Source: Chloroflexota bacterium
Lineage (GTDB): Bacteria; Chloroflexota; Dehalococcoidia; SZUA-161
Length of the DNA: 22,989 nucleotides
NCBI GenBank assembly: GCA_016865955.1
Contig: VGNW01000011.1
Location: 1-22,989 of the forward strand
Reading direction: 5' to 3'
Part shown: one piece after another, positions 1-7,311 of the stretch
How positions within the stretch are numbered: position 1 is the first letter of the stretch
Layout of the letters: the number at the start of each line of letters is the position of its first letter
Program-made: the position numbers and the translations under genes
The notes under the pieces: model-generated
What the model was told of the DNA's origin: nothing
Databases searched by the model: none
What the model saw: the letters and a program-made list of their open reading frames with translations, nothing else

Positions 1-2092
1 CACCCTTCTCATCTTTGACTTCAACCTTGTAGGCTGAAACCGATGAGACCTCACCGTCACAGGGTGAAAAGAGCACCTGTCCGCTGTCGCGAGCCGCCTC
101 CCTTTCCATACCGGTGGCAATCAGCGGAGACTGAGGCTTCACCAGCGGCACCGCCTGGCGCTGCATATTAGAGCCCATGAGAGCACGGTTAGCATCGTCA
201 TGCTCCAGGAAGGGTATCAATGAGGTGGTCACGCTGACGATTTGCCTCGGCGCCACGTCCATGAAATCCACCTTGTCAGGTGTCTCCATCAAGAACTTCT
301 CGCCATGTCTGACCTCGATTTTATCCGTAACAAACTGGTTGTTTGCATCGAGTTGAGCGTTAGCCTGAGCTATAATGTAAATCTCTTCCTCGTCAGCGGA
401 GAGATACTTGATTTCCTCTGAGACATACGGCTTTATCTTGATTTTGCGGCCCGGCAGCCTGGCTAACTTCCGGGCTACCTCAGGCGTAATCTCCGTTCCC
501 GCTTTTGCCACAACCTCGCGTTTGGAGGTTGTTACATCTTCATAAACAACTTTGCCTACGAGTTCGGGAGAGTTACAGCCAAGTTCCCTGACCACTTTCC
601 TGTAGGGCGTCTCAATGAAACCGTACTGATTAACCCTGGCATAGGTAGCCAGAGAGCCGATAAGACCGATGTTCGGGCCTTCGGGTGTCTCAATAGGACA
701 TATCCTGCCATAGTGAGAATGATGAACATCGCGCACATCAAAGCCAGCCCTTTCCCGGGACAGACCTCCCGGGCCCAGTGCCGAAAGTCGGCGCTTATGG
801 GTCAGCTCAGCCAGAGGGTTGGTCTGGTCCATGAACTGCGACAGTTGCGAACTGCCGAAGAACTCCCTGATGGCGGCAATAACAGGGCGGCTATTGACGA
901 GGGTGCTGGGGGTAGCCGACTCAGGCGGCAGCAAGCTCATTCGCTCGCGGATAACCCGCTCCATACGCAACAGACCGATTCTAATCTGGTTCTGGAGAAG
1001 CTCGCCGACGGCGCGCACCCTGCGGTTGCCGAGATGGTCGATATCATCGGGATTGTCCACGCTGTTGTTGACCATTATTATGCGGCGCACGATAGCGATC
1101 AAATCCTCTTTAGCCAGGACCCTCTGATTCAGCGCCACATCGAGGCCAAGGCGCTTATTCAGCTTGTAGCGCCCCACCTTGCCCAGGTCGTAGCGACGCG
1201 GATTGAAGAAAAGCGAGTTAACCAGTGACCGCGCATTATCCAGTGTGGGCGGGTCGCCCGGCCTCAACCGTTTGTAGAAATCAATCAGGGCATCCTCTTC
1301 GGACTTAATCCCCGACTCGCGTTCGATTGTGGACTGGATATATTTGCGGTCGGGATTGTTATCCACATCGGCGAAAAGCTTGAGCAGAGCCTCGTTCGAG
1401 CCGTAAGGATGGTTAGGGTCGCTGATGGCGCGAATCAATGTAGTTATGGGAATCTTTCTCTTGCGATCCACCTTTACCGAGAGCAGCCCGTGACTGCTGG
1501 TATCGAACTCCAGCCACGCCCCGCGATTGGGAATCAGTTTTCCTGAACATAACCTGTGCCCGGTAGCAGGGTCCTCTTCGGTAGTGAAATAGACGCCCGG
1601 AGAACGGACAAGCTGGCTTACCACAACCCTTTCAGCGCCGTTGACGATAAAGGTGCCTTTGCCGGTCATGAGGGGGAAATCCCCCATGAAGACATCCTGC
1701 TCCTTGACCTCACCGGTCTCCTTAATCACGAGGCGGACTTTTACTTTCAGCGGCACGGCGTAGGTTGCGTCGCGCTCGTAACATTCCTGTTCCGAGTATT
1801 TCGCCGCTGCCCACATATGCTCCCAGAACTCTTTATCGTCCTTGAACTCAGGCATCTCCGCCTTCTGTCCGAAGCCGAAGCTGGGGAAGTAGAGCTCATA
1901 GCGGGTGCCGGCGAAATCCTTTATGGGTGAGATTTCGTCGAACAGCTCTTTGAGACCGCCGTCCATCGAGGGGTCGCAGACCCATCTATAAGACTCCTGC
2001 TGAATCTGGATTAGATTGGGGGTCTCGAGGAGAAGGGGGATTCTGGCATAGGATTTCCTTTTACCCAAACCTGGGACTACGGCTAAAGTCAT
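1..2092 (-). CDS. rpoB: DNA-directed RNA polymerase subunit beta (5' portion, runs off the window)
   Basis: Catalytic beta subunit of RNA polymerase. Translating the minus strand from the ATG at 2092 gives about 697 uninterrupted codons up to the window edge, so the C-terminal part lies outside. The protein starts MTLAVVPGLGKRKSYARIPL and contains the beta protrusion/lobe signatures ERVVVSQLVRSPGVYF and, at about residues 410-480, the rifampicin region: FFGSSQLSQFMDQ, HKRRLSALGPGGLSRERAGF, GRICPIETPEGPNIGLIGSL. The residues at classic resistance positions (D in FMDQ, H in THKRR, S in RLSAL, codon 784-782) are the sensitive type. A Shine-Dalgarno AGAGGTGG at 2106-2099 lies 6 nt before the ATG and fixes the start. 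No rplL or rplJ lies upstream; the neighbour there is a divergent acetyltransferase, so rpoB begins its own transcription unit. Confidence 0.98.
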   Translation of the reverse strand, partial: MTLAVVPGLGKRKSYARIPLLLETPNLIQIQQESYRWVCDPSMDGGLKELFDEISPIKDFAGTRYELYFPSFGFGQKAEMPEFKDDKEFWEHMWAAAKYSEQECYERDATYAVPLKVKVRLVIKETGEVKEQDVFMGDFPLMTGKGTFIVNGAERVVVSQLVRSPGVYFTTEEDPATGHRLCSGKLIPNRGAWLEFDTSSHGLLSVKVDRKRKIPITTLIRAISDPNHPYGSNEALLKLFADVDNNPDRKYIQSTIERESGIKSEEDALIDFYKRLRPGDPPTLDNARSLVNSLFFNPRRYDLGKVGRYKLNKRLGLDVALNQRVLAKEDLIAIVRRIIMVNNSVDNPDDIDHLGNRRVRAVGELLQNQIRIGLLRMERVIRERMSLLPPESATPSTLVNSRPVIAAIREFFGSSQLSQFMDQTNPLAELTHKRRLSALGPGGLSRERAGFDVRDVHHSHYGRICPIETPEGPNIGLIGSLATYARVNQYGFIETPYRKVVRELGCNSPELVGKVVYEDVTTSKREVVAKAGTEITPEVARKLARLPGRKIKIKPYVSEEIKYLSADEEEIYIIAQANAQLDANNQFVTDKIEVRHGEKFLMETPDKVDFMDVAPRQIVSVTTSLIPFLEHDDANRALMGSNMQRQAVPLVKPQSPLIATGMEREAARDSGQVLFSPCDGEVSSVSAYKVEVKDEKG

Positions 2093-2191
2093 GACTTACC
2101 ACCTCTCATAGAACAGCTTAGAAAGGCATAGGGAGATAAGGAAGTAGTGGGGTGATGGCTGGAGTTTGCAGCATAGGAGTATACGATTGCA

Positions 2192-2222
2192 ATTATAAGC
2201 ACCTTTTACTTGCAAAAGTTAA
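2192..2222 (-). promoter_or_regulatory. possible second rpoB promoter P2
   Basis: A perfect TATAAT -10 box on the minus strand (2197-2192) has a partial -35 TTAACT (2222-2217) at a long 19-nt spacing. It lies downstream of P1 and could be a second rpoB start, but the -35 is weak. Confidence 0.35.
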
Positions 2223-2250
2223 TGCTACCATACTTAAATCTATATGTCAA
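2222..2250 (-). promoter_or_regulatory. rpoB promoter P1 (extended -10)
   Basis: On the minus strand TTGACA (2250-2245) is followed after exactly 17 nt by TAGCAT (2227-2222), which is preceded by TGG, an extended -10 TGn motif. The predicted transcript start is near 2215, giving a leader of about 120 nt before rpoB. Confidence 0.6.
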
Positions 2251-2354
2251 TATCTTCCGGGCATGATTTTCCAATTATCTGCGAATTTCCTCCATCATTG
2301 ACACCCCGCCTCGCACATTTTATGCTACTCGTCAGGCAAACGGACTCCAAGAGT

Positions 2355-2810
2355 ATGACGACTATCAGGCTGGCTACTGAGAAGGATGTCCCCCGCATTG
2401 TGGAGCTTTATCACGAGCTCACTATTGCTGTTTCACACGTCGAGCAGGTCGCAAATCCTTCCGCTGAAGACTACCGCAGGGTGTTCCAGGAAATCTGCGC
2501 CGACCCGCGGCATGAGCTTTTCGTAGCCGAAGACGGGGGCAGAATTGTGGGCACGGTGATACTTATCGTTGTGCCCAACCTCTCCCACAGCGCCACCCCC
2601 TGGGCACTGGTGGAAAATCTGGTAGTCACCTCAGGACACCGCCGCAGGGGCACGGGCAAGATGCTGCTGGAGCATGTCATCGCCCGCGCCAGAGAAAAGG
2701 GCTGCCACAGGATTGAGCTATGCAGCGATAAGAGGCGAGAGAAGGCTCACCGACTGTACCGTTCGGTGGGCTTCGAGCAATCCGCCCACGGCTTTCGTAT
2801 CTGGTTTTAA
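2355..2810 (+). CDS. GNAT family N-acetyltransferase
   Basis: A 151-residue acetyltransferase of the GNAT fold that would transfer an acetyl group from acetyl-CoA to an unknown amine. It opens MTTIRLATEKDVPRIVELYH, typical of beta1-alpha1. The acetyl-CoA binding motif A is clear: VENLVVTSGHRRRGTGKML, with the R-R-x-G-x-G/A pyrophosphate loop. The C-terminal part ends in ...HRLYRSVGFE, the usual alpha4-beta6 of the family. The ATG at 2355 is chosen because upstream in-frame codons (back to 2244) would overlap the rpoB promoter and do not look like protein. There is no clear Shine-Dalgarno. It is divergent from rpoB and followed by a palindromic repeat. The substrate cannot be predicted. Confidence 0.88.
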   Translation: MTTIRLATEKDVPRIVELYHELTIAVSHVEQVANPSAEDYRRVFQEICADPRHELFVAEDGGRIVGTVILIVVPNLSHSATPWALVENLVVTSGHRRRGTGKMLLEHVIARAREKGCHRIELCSDKRREKAHRLYRSVGFEQSAHGFRIWF

Positions 2811-2856
2811 AAAAGCTTCAAGAATCAAACCGCAGGAGCGGGGTGCCCTCGCCCTC

Positions 2857-2880
2857 GGGCGACCTGCAGGTCGCCCCTAC
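2857..2880. repeat. GTAGGGGCG-type palindromic repeat (copy 1)
   Basis: A perfect 20-bp palindrome with half-site GGGCGACCTG occupies 2857-2876 and is followed by CTAC. Read on the minus strand it starts GTAGGGGCGACC. It shares the GTAGGGGCG edge with copies near 3582, 5480 and 15286 in this window. It lies between the convergent acetyltransferase and CoA-transferase genes, and a hairpin there could also help end transcripts. Confidence 0.75.
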
Positions 2881-2889
2881 AGCTCCTTA

Positions 2890-3552
2890 TCACAATGCCA
2901 TCTCTTTTAAATCAGGCGCTATTTTAAGCTTGGGCTCGGTTAGTGCCTGCACTTCTTTGGCGGTCCAGCCGGGGGCAACCTCTTTCAGCACCAGCCCTTT
3001 CGGGGTTACTTCAATAAAGGCCAAATCGCTGGCAATAAAATCCACGCATGCCTTAGCTGTGAGGGGCAGGGTGCATTTCTTCAATATCCGCGGTTTGCCC
3101 TCTTTGGTGGTATGCCCCATGGTGACTATTACTTTCTTGGCACCAAATGACAGGTCCATAGCGCCGCCGATGATACCGCCTTCAGGCCCCCCTGTGTTCC
3201 AATTCGCCAAATCCCCTTTCTCCGAGACCTGCAGACCGCCCAGGATGGCAGTCATGCGACCGCCCCTTATCATGGCAAAGGAGGTCAGGACATCGAATAA
3301 CGCCATGCCGGGAGCGGGCACCCAGAACCGTCCTATGGCATCGTGATAGTGAAAATCCGCCGACTCTTTATCGGTGGAGGGAACCAGAGGCCCGTAACCA
3401 ATGGCTCCGTTCTCGGTTTGAAATATCACGCCCTTATCGGCGTAATCGGCGACCAGATTGGGCATGCCGAACCCCAGGTTTACATATTCGCCGCTCTTAA
3501 GCTCCTGCGCCGCCCTTTTAGCGATCCCGTTTCTATCCAATTTCTGTTTCAT
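2890..3552 (-). CDS. CoA-transferase subunit B (beta), 3-oxoacid/acyl-CoA transferase family
   Basis: Beta subunit of a two-subunit family I CoA-transferase (AtoA/ScoB/PcaJ/CtfB type), 220 residues, the usual length. It begins MKQKLDRNGIAKRAAQELKSG, then GEYVNLGFGMPNLVADY. The QTENGAIGYGP segment holds the catalytic glutamate of the ENG motif, which forms the glutamyl-CoA thioester. The GGPEGGIIGGAMDLSFGAKKVIVTM and ILKKCTLPLTAKACVDFIASD segments are family hallmarks. A GGGAGG box at 3566-3561 sits 8 nt before the ATG at 3552. An in-frame extension upstream to 3633 is only translated repeat DNA. It lies downstream of the A subunit, with a repeat between the two. The natural acyl donor and acceptor are unknown. 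Confidence 0.92.
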   Translation of the reverse strand: MKQKLDRNGIAKRAAQELKSGEYVNLGFGMPNLVADYADKGVIFQTENGAIGYGPLVPSTDKESADFHYHDAIGRFWVPAPGMALFDVLTSFAMIRGGRMTAILGGLQVSEKGDLANWNTGGPEGGIIGGAMDLSFGAKKVIVTMGHTTKEGKPRILKKCTLPLTAKACVDFIASDLAFIEVTPKGLVLKEVAPGWTAKEVQALTEPKLKIAPDLKEMAL

Positions 3553-3581
3553 CTCGCTTGCCTCCCGATTAAGGATTTCGA

Positions 3582-3642
3582 GCGCGGCAACCGCGCCCCT
3601 ACAATTTTGCATTTTGCTATTTGTAATTTTCAATTTGCAATA
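3582..3642. repeat. composite repeat between the CoA-transferase subunit genes (copy 2)
   Basis: A hairpin GCGCGG-CAA-CCGCGC (3582-3596) followed by CCCTAC abuts an AT-rich tract (3603-3642) made of TTGCA/ATTTGC-like units. Read on the minus strand the order is TGCAAAT-like tract, then GTAGGGGCG, then hairpin. This is the order seen at 15248-15309 on the plus strand. It lies inside what should be one operon, so it is probably transcribed between the two cistrons. Confidence 0.75.
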
Positions 3643-3655
3643 GCGCCATAACTTC

Positions 3656-4420
3656 TTAGCCCCACATCAACTTGCGTGCGGGCTCGATTTCATACAACTC
3701 GTACACAACCTCTTTCAGTTTCTTGTCGGTGCCCAGTCCATCATCGGGTATTTTCACAAGGCGGTCAACGAATATCCCCGCTGTGATAACATTCTCAGCG
3801 TCGATCTCGCCGGGCTCAACTATCTCATCGACCTCGGCGATGACAAATTTCGCCGCCATAGCCATTACCGGATGGTCTCCGCGGAAAACTCCTTTATACA
3901 CCAGATTGCCCAGTTTATCCGCCTTGTGCGCCCTGATAAAGGCATAATCGGGCTTTATCGGCTTCTCGAAAATATATTCCTGCCCATCGATCACCCGCTT
4001 CTCTTTGCCCTCTTCGATGATAGTGCCCACACCGACAGGATTATAGAAACCGCCGAAGCGAGCAGCGCCGGCATACAGCCGCGACGACATGGTGCCTATG
4101 GTTGTCTGCTCGACCTCCAGCCCGTTTTTTACGTATTCTTCGACAAAAGCGACCCCGCCCAGATGCGGGATGCCAACCACCGGGGTTATCAGCTTCTTCA
4201 TTTGAGGTAGCAGCACTGCGGGCATAACAGCGCTTTCCTCGCTGAAAATCATGGGTATGAAGCAGTGAGTAATGACAGTGATGTCTTTCGTCCCTTTTCT
4301 TTTCAGAGCTGCTATCAGGTTTTGAGCCGTGGCGGATATCGCCCAGGAATCCATAGCGATGGAAGCCCCGTCGGGGATATCGGCGACAGCCTCGTCGAAA
4401 CTGGGACAGATTTTGTTCAC
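3656..4420 (-). CDS. CoA-transferase subunit A (alpha)
   Basis: Alpha subunit of the same CoA-transferase, 254 residues. The start is taken as the GTG at 4420 because a GGGAGG box (4434-4429) lies 8 nt upstream, the same arrangement as subunit B; a second GTG at 4429 overlaps that box. Recognisable segments are DIPDGASIAMDSWAISATAQ, NLIAALKRKG, a GTIIEEGKEK strand, and PDYAFIRAHKADKLGNLVYKG, the family's YDVALVRA-x-AD-x-x-GN-L block. The usual N-terminal CoA-site GGFG-type stretch is replaced by MDSWAISAT, so this is a divergent member and its substrate should not be copied from acetoacetate enzymes. It is first in the operon, with its own promoter at 4558-4530. Confidence 0.88.
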   Translation of the reverse strand: MNKICPSFDEAVADIPDGASIAMDSWAISATAQNLIAALKRKGTKDITVITHCFIPMIFSEESAVMPAVLLPQMKKLITPVVGIPHLGGVAFVEEYVKNGLEVEQTTIGTMSSRLYAGAARFGGFYNPVGVGTIIEEGKEKRVIDGQEYIFEKPIKPDYAFIRAHKADKLGNLVYKGVFRGDHPVMAMAAKFVIAEVDEIVEPGEIDAENVITAGIFVDRLVKIPDDGLGTDKKLKEVVYELYEIEPARKLMWG

Positions 4421-4483
4421 AGCGTTCACCTCCCGATAGAATTACCGTTGGTCAATACAAGCTGATACGAAAAGGCTCGCAGT

Positions 4484-4525
4484 ACGGATGGATGCCCGCA
4501 GGAAGTTCGTTCGCGGAACATCCGT
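4484..4525 (-). promoter_or_regulatory. possible 5' leader hairpin of the CoA-transferase operon
   Basis: ACGGATG and CATCCGT (484-490 and 519-525 of the 4 kb block) are exact complements and enclose an inner CCGC/GCGG pair. The predicted transcript from the 4558-4530 promoter would begin near its outer arm. The role is unknown; a 5' stabilising stem is the simplest reading. Confidence 0.35.
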
Positions 4526-4529
4526 GCGA

Positions 4530-4558
4530 AGCATACCAGAAGCTGTATTCGCCGTCAA
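4530..4558 (-). promoter_or_regulatory. promoter of the CoA-transferase operon
   Basis: On the minus strand TTGACG (4558-4553), a 17-nt spacer and TATGCT (4535-4530), the latter preceded by TGG as an extended -10. The predicted start is near 4523, about 100 nt before subunit A. Confidence 0.55.
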
Positions 4559-4578
4559 GACTATGTTCAACACAATGT

Positions 4579-4607
4579 TTGACGGTAAGCCAGCGAAGAT
4601 ATATCAT
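4579..4607 (+). promoter_or_regulatory. divergent promoter for the transglutaminase/ABC run
   Basis: TTGACG (4579-4584), a 17-nt spacer and TATCAT (4602-4607, five of six consensus bases). It faces away from the CoA-transferase promoter, whose -35 is the same hexamer in mirror position 20 bp away. The leader to the next gene would be about 165 nt and holds the repeat at 4628-4750. Confidence 0.6.
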
Positions 4608-4627
4608 TTTCCTTTAGTGGCAAAAAC

Positions 4628-4750
4628 ATTCAGCTTTCAGTATTCAGCAGTCAGCAGTCAGCCGAGAGGTGCAGGAAACCTCCTGCCTGGGGGTTCGGGG
4701 GTGTCCCCCGCTCCTAGTCTCCCCCAAGATTGGGGGACAGAGGGGGTTGA
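4628..4750. repeat. composite repeat: TTCAGC tract plus G/C hairpins (copy 3)
   Basis: The gap 4421-4778 has no gene. It holds two divergent promoters and this repeat. A TTCAGCTTTCAG/GTCAGCA tract (4628-4663) is followed by a GCAGG/CCTGC hairpin (4671-4686), GGGGG-TGT-CCCCC (4697-4709) and TCCCCCA-agat-TGGGGGA (4720-4737), ending AGGGGGTTGA. The second half matches 18026-18110 in the same orientation and order. Confidence 0.8.
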
Positions 4751-4778
4751 TTGAGATTATTCTGGCAAGGTGGATCTA

Positions 4779-5441
4779 ATGAAAGATATGGATAAATACT
4801 TAAGATGCACGGAAATCGTTGATTGCGATTCAGCCATTATTAAAAAGAAAGCCCGCGAGCTGACCAGAGGGCTGAAAACCGACAGAGAGAAGGCGATAGC
4901 GCTGTTTTATTTCGTGCGAGATGCGATTAAATATAACCCCTATGACTCCGCAGACCGCTACGAATACAGCATAGCCAGCGGGACGCTGAAAAGAGGCTAC
5001 GGGCTGTGCTTTCAGAAGGCGGCTGTCCTCGTCGCCATGTGCCGCGCTGTGGGTATCCCGGCGCGATTCGGGTTTGCCGATATACGAAATCACCAGATGT
5101 CGGAGCGATTCCTGCAGATGATGTGCGGCAGCAACATACTGGTCTATCACGGCTTCGCTGAGATTCTCCTGGACGGCAAGTGGGTCGTCGCCACGCCGGC
5201 TTTCGATTTGCAGACCTGCCGTGATAACGGCTATATACCCGTGGAGTTCGATGGGATAAACGACGCCCGACTGCACCGCCAGAGTAAGGACGGGCGGCTG
5301 CATGTCGAGTATATCAAGTCCCGGGGCAGCTTCGACGATCTGCCCTGGCAGACAATATACGACGCCGGCGCCGAGCACGTGGCGAGCATGGGCATAGATG
5401 TGGATAAGTTCATGGCGAAGTGGCGCACGGAGCCGAAATAA
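4779..5441 (+). CDS. transglutaminase-like cysteine protease-fold protein
   Basis: A 220-residue cytoplasmic protein with the transglutaminase-like (papain-fold) core and no signal peptide. The catalytic cysteine is C77 in YGLCFQKAAVLVAMCRAVGIPARFG, written in two parts YGLCFQKA and AMCRAVGIPARFG, the standard G-x-C-x-x-K-A ... R-A-x-G-I-P-A-R pattern. Histidine H124 (YHGFAEILLDGKW) and aspartate D143 (ATPAFD) complete the triad. An N-terminal helix ending FYFVRDAIKYNPY is also typical. A Shine-Dalgarno AAGGTGG (4767-4773) lies 5 nt before the ATG at 4779; a GTG at 4770 overlaps it. The gene is followed by a repeat and the ABC exporter genes on the same strand, which may be co-transcribed. 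Such proteins can be peptidases, amidases or crosslinkers; the substrate is not evident. Confidence 0.88.
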   Translation: MKDMDKYLRCTEIVDCDSAIIKKKARELTRGLKTDREKAIALFYFVRDAIKYNPYDSADRYEYSIASGTLKRGYGLCFQKAAVLVAMCRAVGIPARFGFADIRNHQMSERFLQMMCGSNILVYHGFAEILLDGKWVVATPAFDLQTCRDNGYIPVEFDGINDARLHRQSKDGRLHVEYIKSRGSFDDLPWQTIYDAGAEHVASMGIDVDKFMAKWRTEPK

Positions 5442-5442
5442 A

Positions 5443-5507
5443 AAGCTTTAAGCTTTCAGCTTTCAGTCGTCAGCATTCAGTAGGGGCGCAAGGCCTTGCG
5501 CCCCTAC
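5443..5507. repeat. composite repeat: TTCAGC tract plus 28-bp perfect palindrome (copy 4)
   Basis: An AGCTTTAAGCTTTCAG tract starts one base after the transglutaminase stop codon and runs to about 5479. It abuts a perfect 28-bp palindrome (5480-5507) with half-site GTAGGGGCGCAAGG. The palindrome ends only 5 bases before the GGAGGG ribosome binding site of the ABC ATPase, so a folded RNA here could affect its translation. Confidence 0.85.
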
Positions 5508-5523
5508 GACTTGGAGGGACTTT

Positions 5524-6546
5524 ATGAGCATTATCGAAACCCGGCAACTAACCAAGGTTTTTCCCGGCAATATCAGAGCAGTGGACGGTATTGACTTCAC
5601 TGTGGAAGAGGGGGAGATTTTCGCCTTCCTGGGACCCAACGGCGCGGGTAAGACCACCACGATAAAGATGTTAAATACCCTGCTCCCGCTCACTTCAGGT
5701 ACCGCTATGGTAGCAGGCTTCGATGTGGCAAAGCACCCCGCCGAGGTGCGCAAGCGCATCGGCTACACGGCTCAAGATGTAGGGGTCGACGAGTACGCCA
5801 CCGGCAAGGAGAACCTGACCCTTTACGGCCATTTCTACAGGCTCGATAGCAAGACTATCAAGCAGCGGGTGAAAGAGATTTTTGAGCTGGTGGACCTCAC
5901 CGACTCCGCAAACAGGATGGTGTCCACCTACTCGGGCGGCATGCGCAAGCGGCTCGACCTGGCTATGGGGCTAATTCACCAGCCCCAGTTAATCTTCATG
6001 GACGAGCCGACGACAGGGCTTGACCCACAGACTAGAACCCACATCTGGGAGTATATCCGCCAGCTTGTCAGAGACAAGGGAATGACCATATTCCTGACCA
6101 CGCACTATATGGAGGAGGCAGACCGCCTGGCAGACCGCATCGCCATCATAGACCTGGGCAAGATTATCGCCATGGGCACGCCCGATGAGCTTAAGAAGTC
6201 CATAGGGGGTGATGTGGTCACGCTCTCGCCCTGCGCAGAAAAAGACGCGGAATGCAAAGAGTTCATCAAGCGAACGGAGACGGCTCTTTCTGGTAAGCCG
6301 TTTGTAGTAGGGACCAAGGCTACCGACGGCGAGCTGGCGGTTTACGTGCCTGATGGCGAAGCGGCGATACCCAGTATAATGCGCCTGCTTGCCAGCGAGG
6401 GAATCGAAGTAAAGACCATATCCCTGGCAAGACCCTCGCTGGACGATGTATTTCTGAAGTACACAGGGCGCACCATACGAGCACAGGAGGGTACGCCCAC
6501 TACATGGGCTGAGATACAGCGAAAGCGCAGCAGGAGGCAGAAATGA
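5524..6546 (+). CDS. ABC transporter ATP-binding protein, DrrA-like exporter
   Basis: A 340-residue ATPase of an ABC-2 type exporter, close in plan to daunorubicin-resistance DrrA. Walker A is GPNGAGKTT at residues 37-45, the Q-loop is TAQDVGVDE (Q84), the signature is YSGGM at 136-140, Walker B is LIFMDEPTTGLD from 156, and the switch histidine is H194 in TTHYMEEADRLADR. The roughly 110 C-terminal residues after the ATPase core are typical of DrrA-type proteins, including the ARPSLDDVFLKYTGR motif. A GGAGGG box precedes the ATG at 5524. It overlaps the permease gene by 4 bp (ATGA), indicating translational coupling. Family members pump hydrophobic drugs or lipids outward; the cargo here is unknown. 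Confidence 0.95.
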   Translation: MSIIETRQLTKVFPGNIRAVDGIDFTVEEGEIFAFLGPNGAGKTTTIKMLNTLLPLTSGTAMVAGFDVAKHPAEVRKRIGYTAQDVGVDEYATGKENLTLYGHFYRLDSKTIKQRVKEIFELVDLTDSANRMVSTYSGGMRKRLDLAMGLIHQPQLIFMDEPTTGLDPQTRTHIWEYIRQLVRDKGMTIFLTTHYMEEADRLADRIAIIDLGKIIAMGTPDELKKSIGGDVVTLSPCAEKDAECKEFIKRTETALSGKPFVVGTKATDGELAVYVPDGEAAIPSIMRLLASEGIEVKTISLARPSLDDVFLKYTGRTIRAQEGTPTTWAEIQRKRSRRQK

Positions 6547-7307
6547 GCATCCTGACAGATACCTGGTATCAGACCTTACGCGACCTCAAGGCGAGGATTC
6601 GAATGCCGGTATGGATATTCCTCAGTCTTTTCCAGCCTATACTGTGGCTACTGCTGTTCCCTGAGATATTCGATTCGCTCTCTCTGATGCCAGGGATTGG
6701 GGGAAGCTACCTGCAATTCATGGCACCCGGAGTGATTGTGATGACCGTCCTTTTCGGCTCAGCCTGGGCAGGCTTCGGCATGCTATCGGACATAGAGATG
6801 GGCATACTATCTAAAATGATGGCAACACCCGTAACACGGTCTTCCATAATAATGGGACGAGTGGTATCAGCAATGGTGGTGCTGTTGATTCAGGCGCTGA
6901 TAATCTTCATCATCGCCATCGCCAGAGGAGTGGATTTAGCAACAGGGGCGCCGGGGGTTTTATTGTCCATTGCACTTATCTCGCTGCTCGGGTTAGGTTT
7001 CGCAGCCTTCTCCAACGGGCTGGCGCTTCTTTTCAAGAGACAGGAGCCGCTGATAGGTATCATTAACCTGATTGCGCTGCCGATGACTTTCCTCTCTTCG
7101 ACAATGATGCCCGGGGAACTGCTGCCCAACTGGCTGGACACCGTGAGGCGTTTCAACCCCATAGACTACGGTGTGGTCGGGGTGCGCGACCTGCTATCGG
7201 AAGGGTATATCTGGTCGGACCTATGGCTGTGCTTCGTAGTGTTAGCCGCATGGGCTGTAGCTGGGGTAGCCTTCGGCACGCTGATGTTCCGCACCAGGGC
7301 GGAGTAA
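6543..7307 (+). CDS. ABC-2 type permease, DrrB-like
   Basis: A 254-residue integral membrane partner of the preceding ATPase. About six hydrophobic segments are visible: IFLSLFQPILWLLLF, FMAPGVIVMTVLFGSAWAG, VVSAMVVLLIQALIIFIIAI, VLLSIALISLLGLGFAAF, INLIALPMTFLSST and LCFVVLAAWAVAGVAFG. The MTFLSSTMMPGELLPNWL segment followed by FNPIDYGVVGVRDL is the conserved ABC-2 signature region before the last helix. The start overlaps the ATPase stop. One ATPase and one permease would make a homodimeric or 2+2 exporter. A repeat separates it from the SDR gene downstream. Confidence 0.93.
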   Translation: MSILTDTWYQTLRDLKARIRMPVWIFLSLFQPILWLLLFPEIFDSLSLMPGIGGSYLQFMAPGVIVMTVLFGSAWAGFGMLSDIEMGILSKMMATPVTRSSIIMGRVVSAMVVLLIQALIIFIIAIARGVDLATGAPGVLLSIALISLLGLGFAAFSNGLALLFKRQEPLIGIINLIALPMTFLSSTMMPGELLPNWLDTVRRFNPIDYGVVGVRDLLSEGYIWSDLWLCFVVLAAWAVAGVAFGTLMFRTRAE

Positions 7308-7311
7308 TTGG

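Noticed and set aside
760..865. Rifampicin-resistance substitutions in rpoB
   Set aside because: Asp in FMDQ, His in THKRR and Ser in RLSAL are all the sensitive-type residues.
713..1930. Plus-strand open frames opposite rpoB (for example 713-1228 and 1556-1930)
   Set aside because: They are antisense to a clear, continuous RpoB translation, have no ribosome sites and no protein-like composition.
2244..2354. Longer N-terminus for the GNAT gene
   Set aside because: The extra codons cover the rpoB -35 box and do not resemble a GNAT start; the fold begins at MTTIRLATEKDV.
3553..3633. Longer N-terminus for CoA-transferase subunit B
   Set aside because: The extension is translated repeat sequence; GGGAGG 8 nt before the ATG at 3552 marks the true start.
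4628..5480. CRISPR-like direct repeats in the TTCAGC tracts
   Set aside because: Units are only 7-10 nt, irregular, and lack spacers; no cas genes are present.
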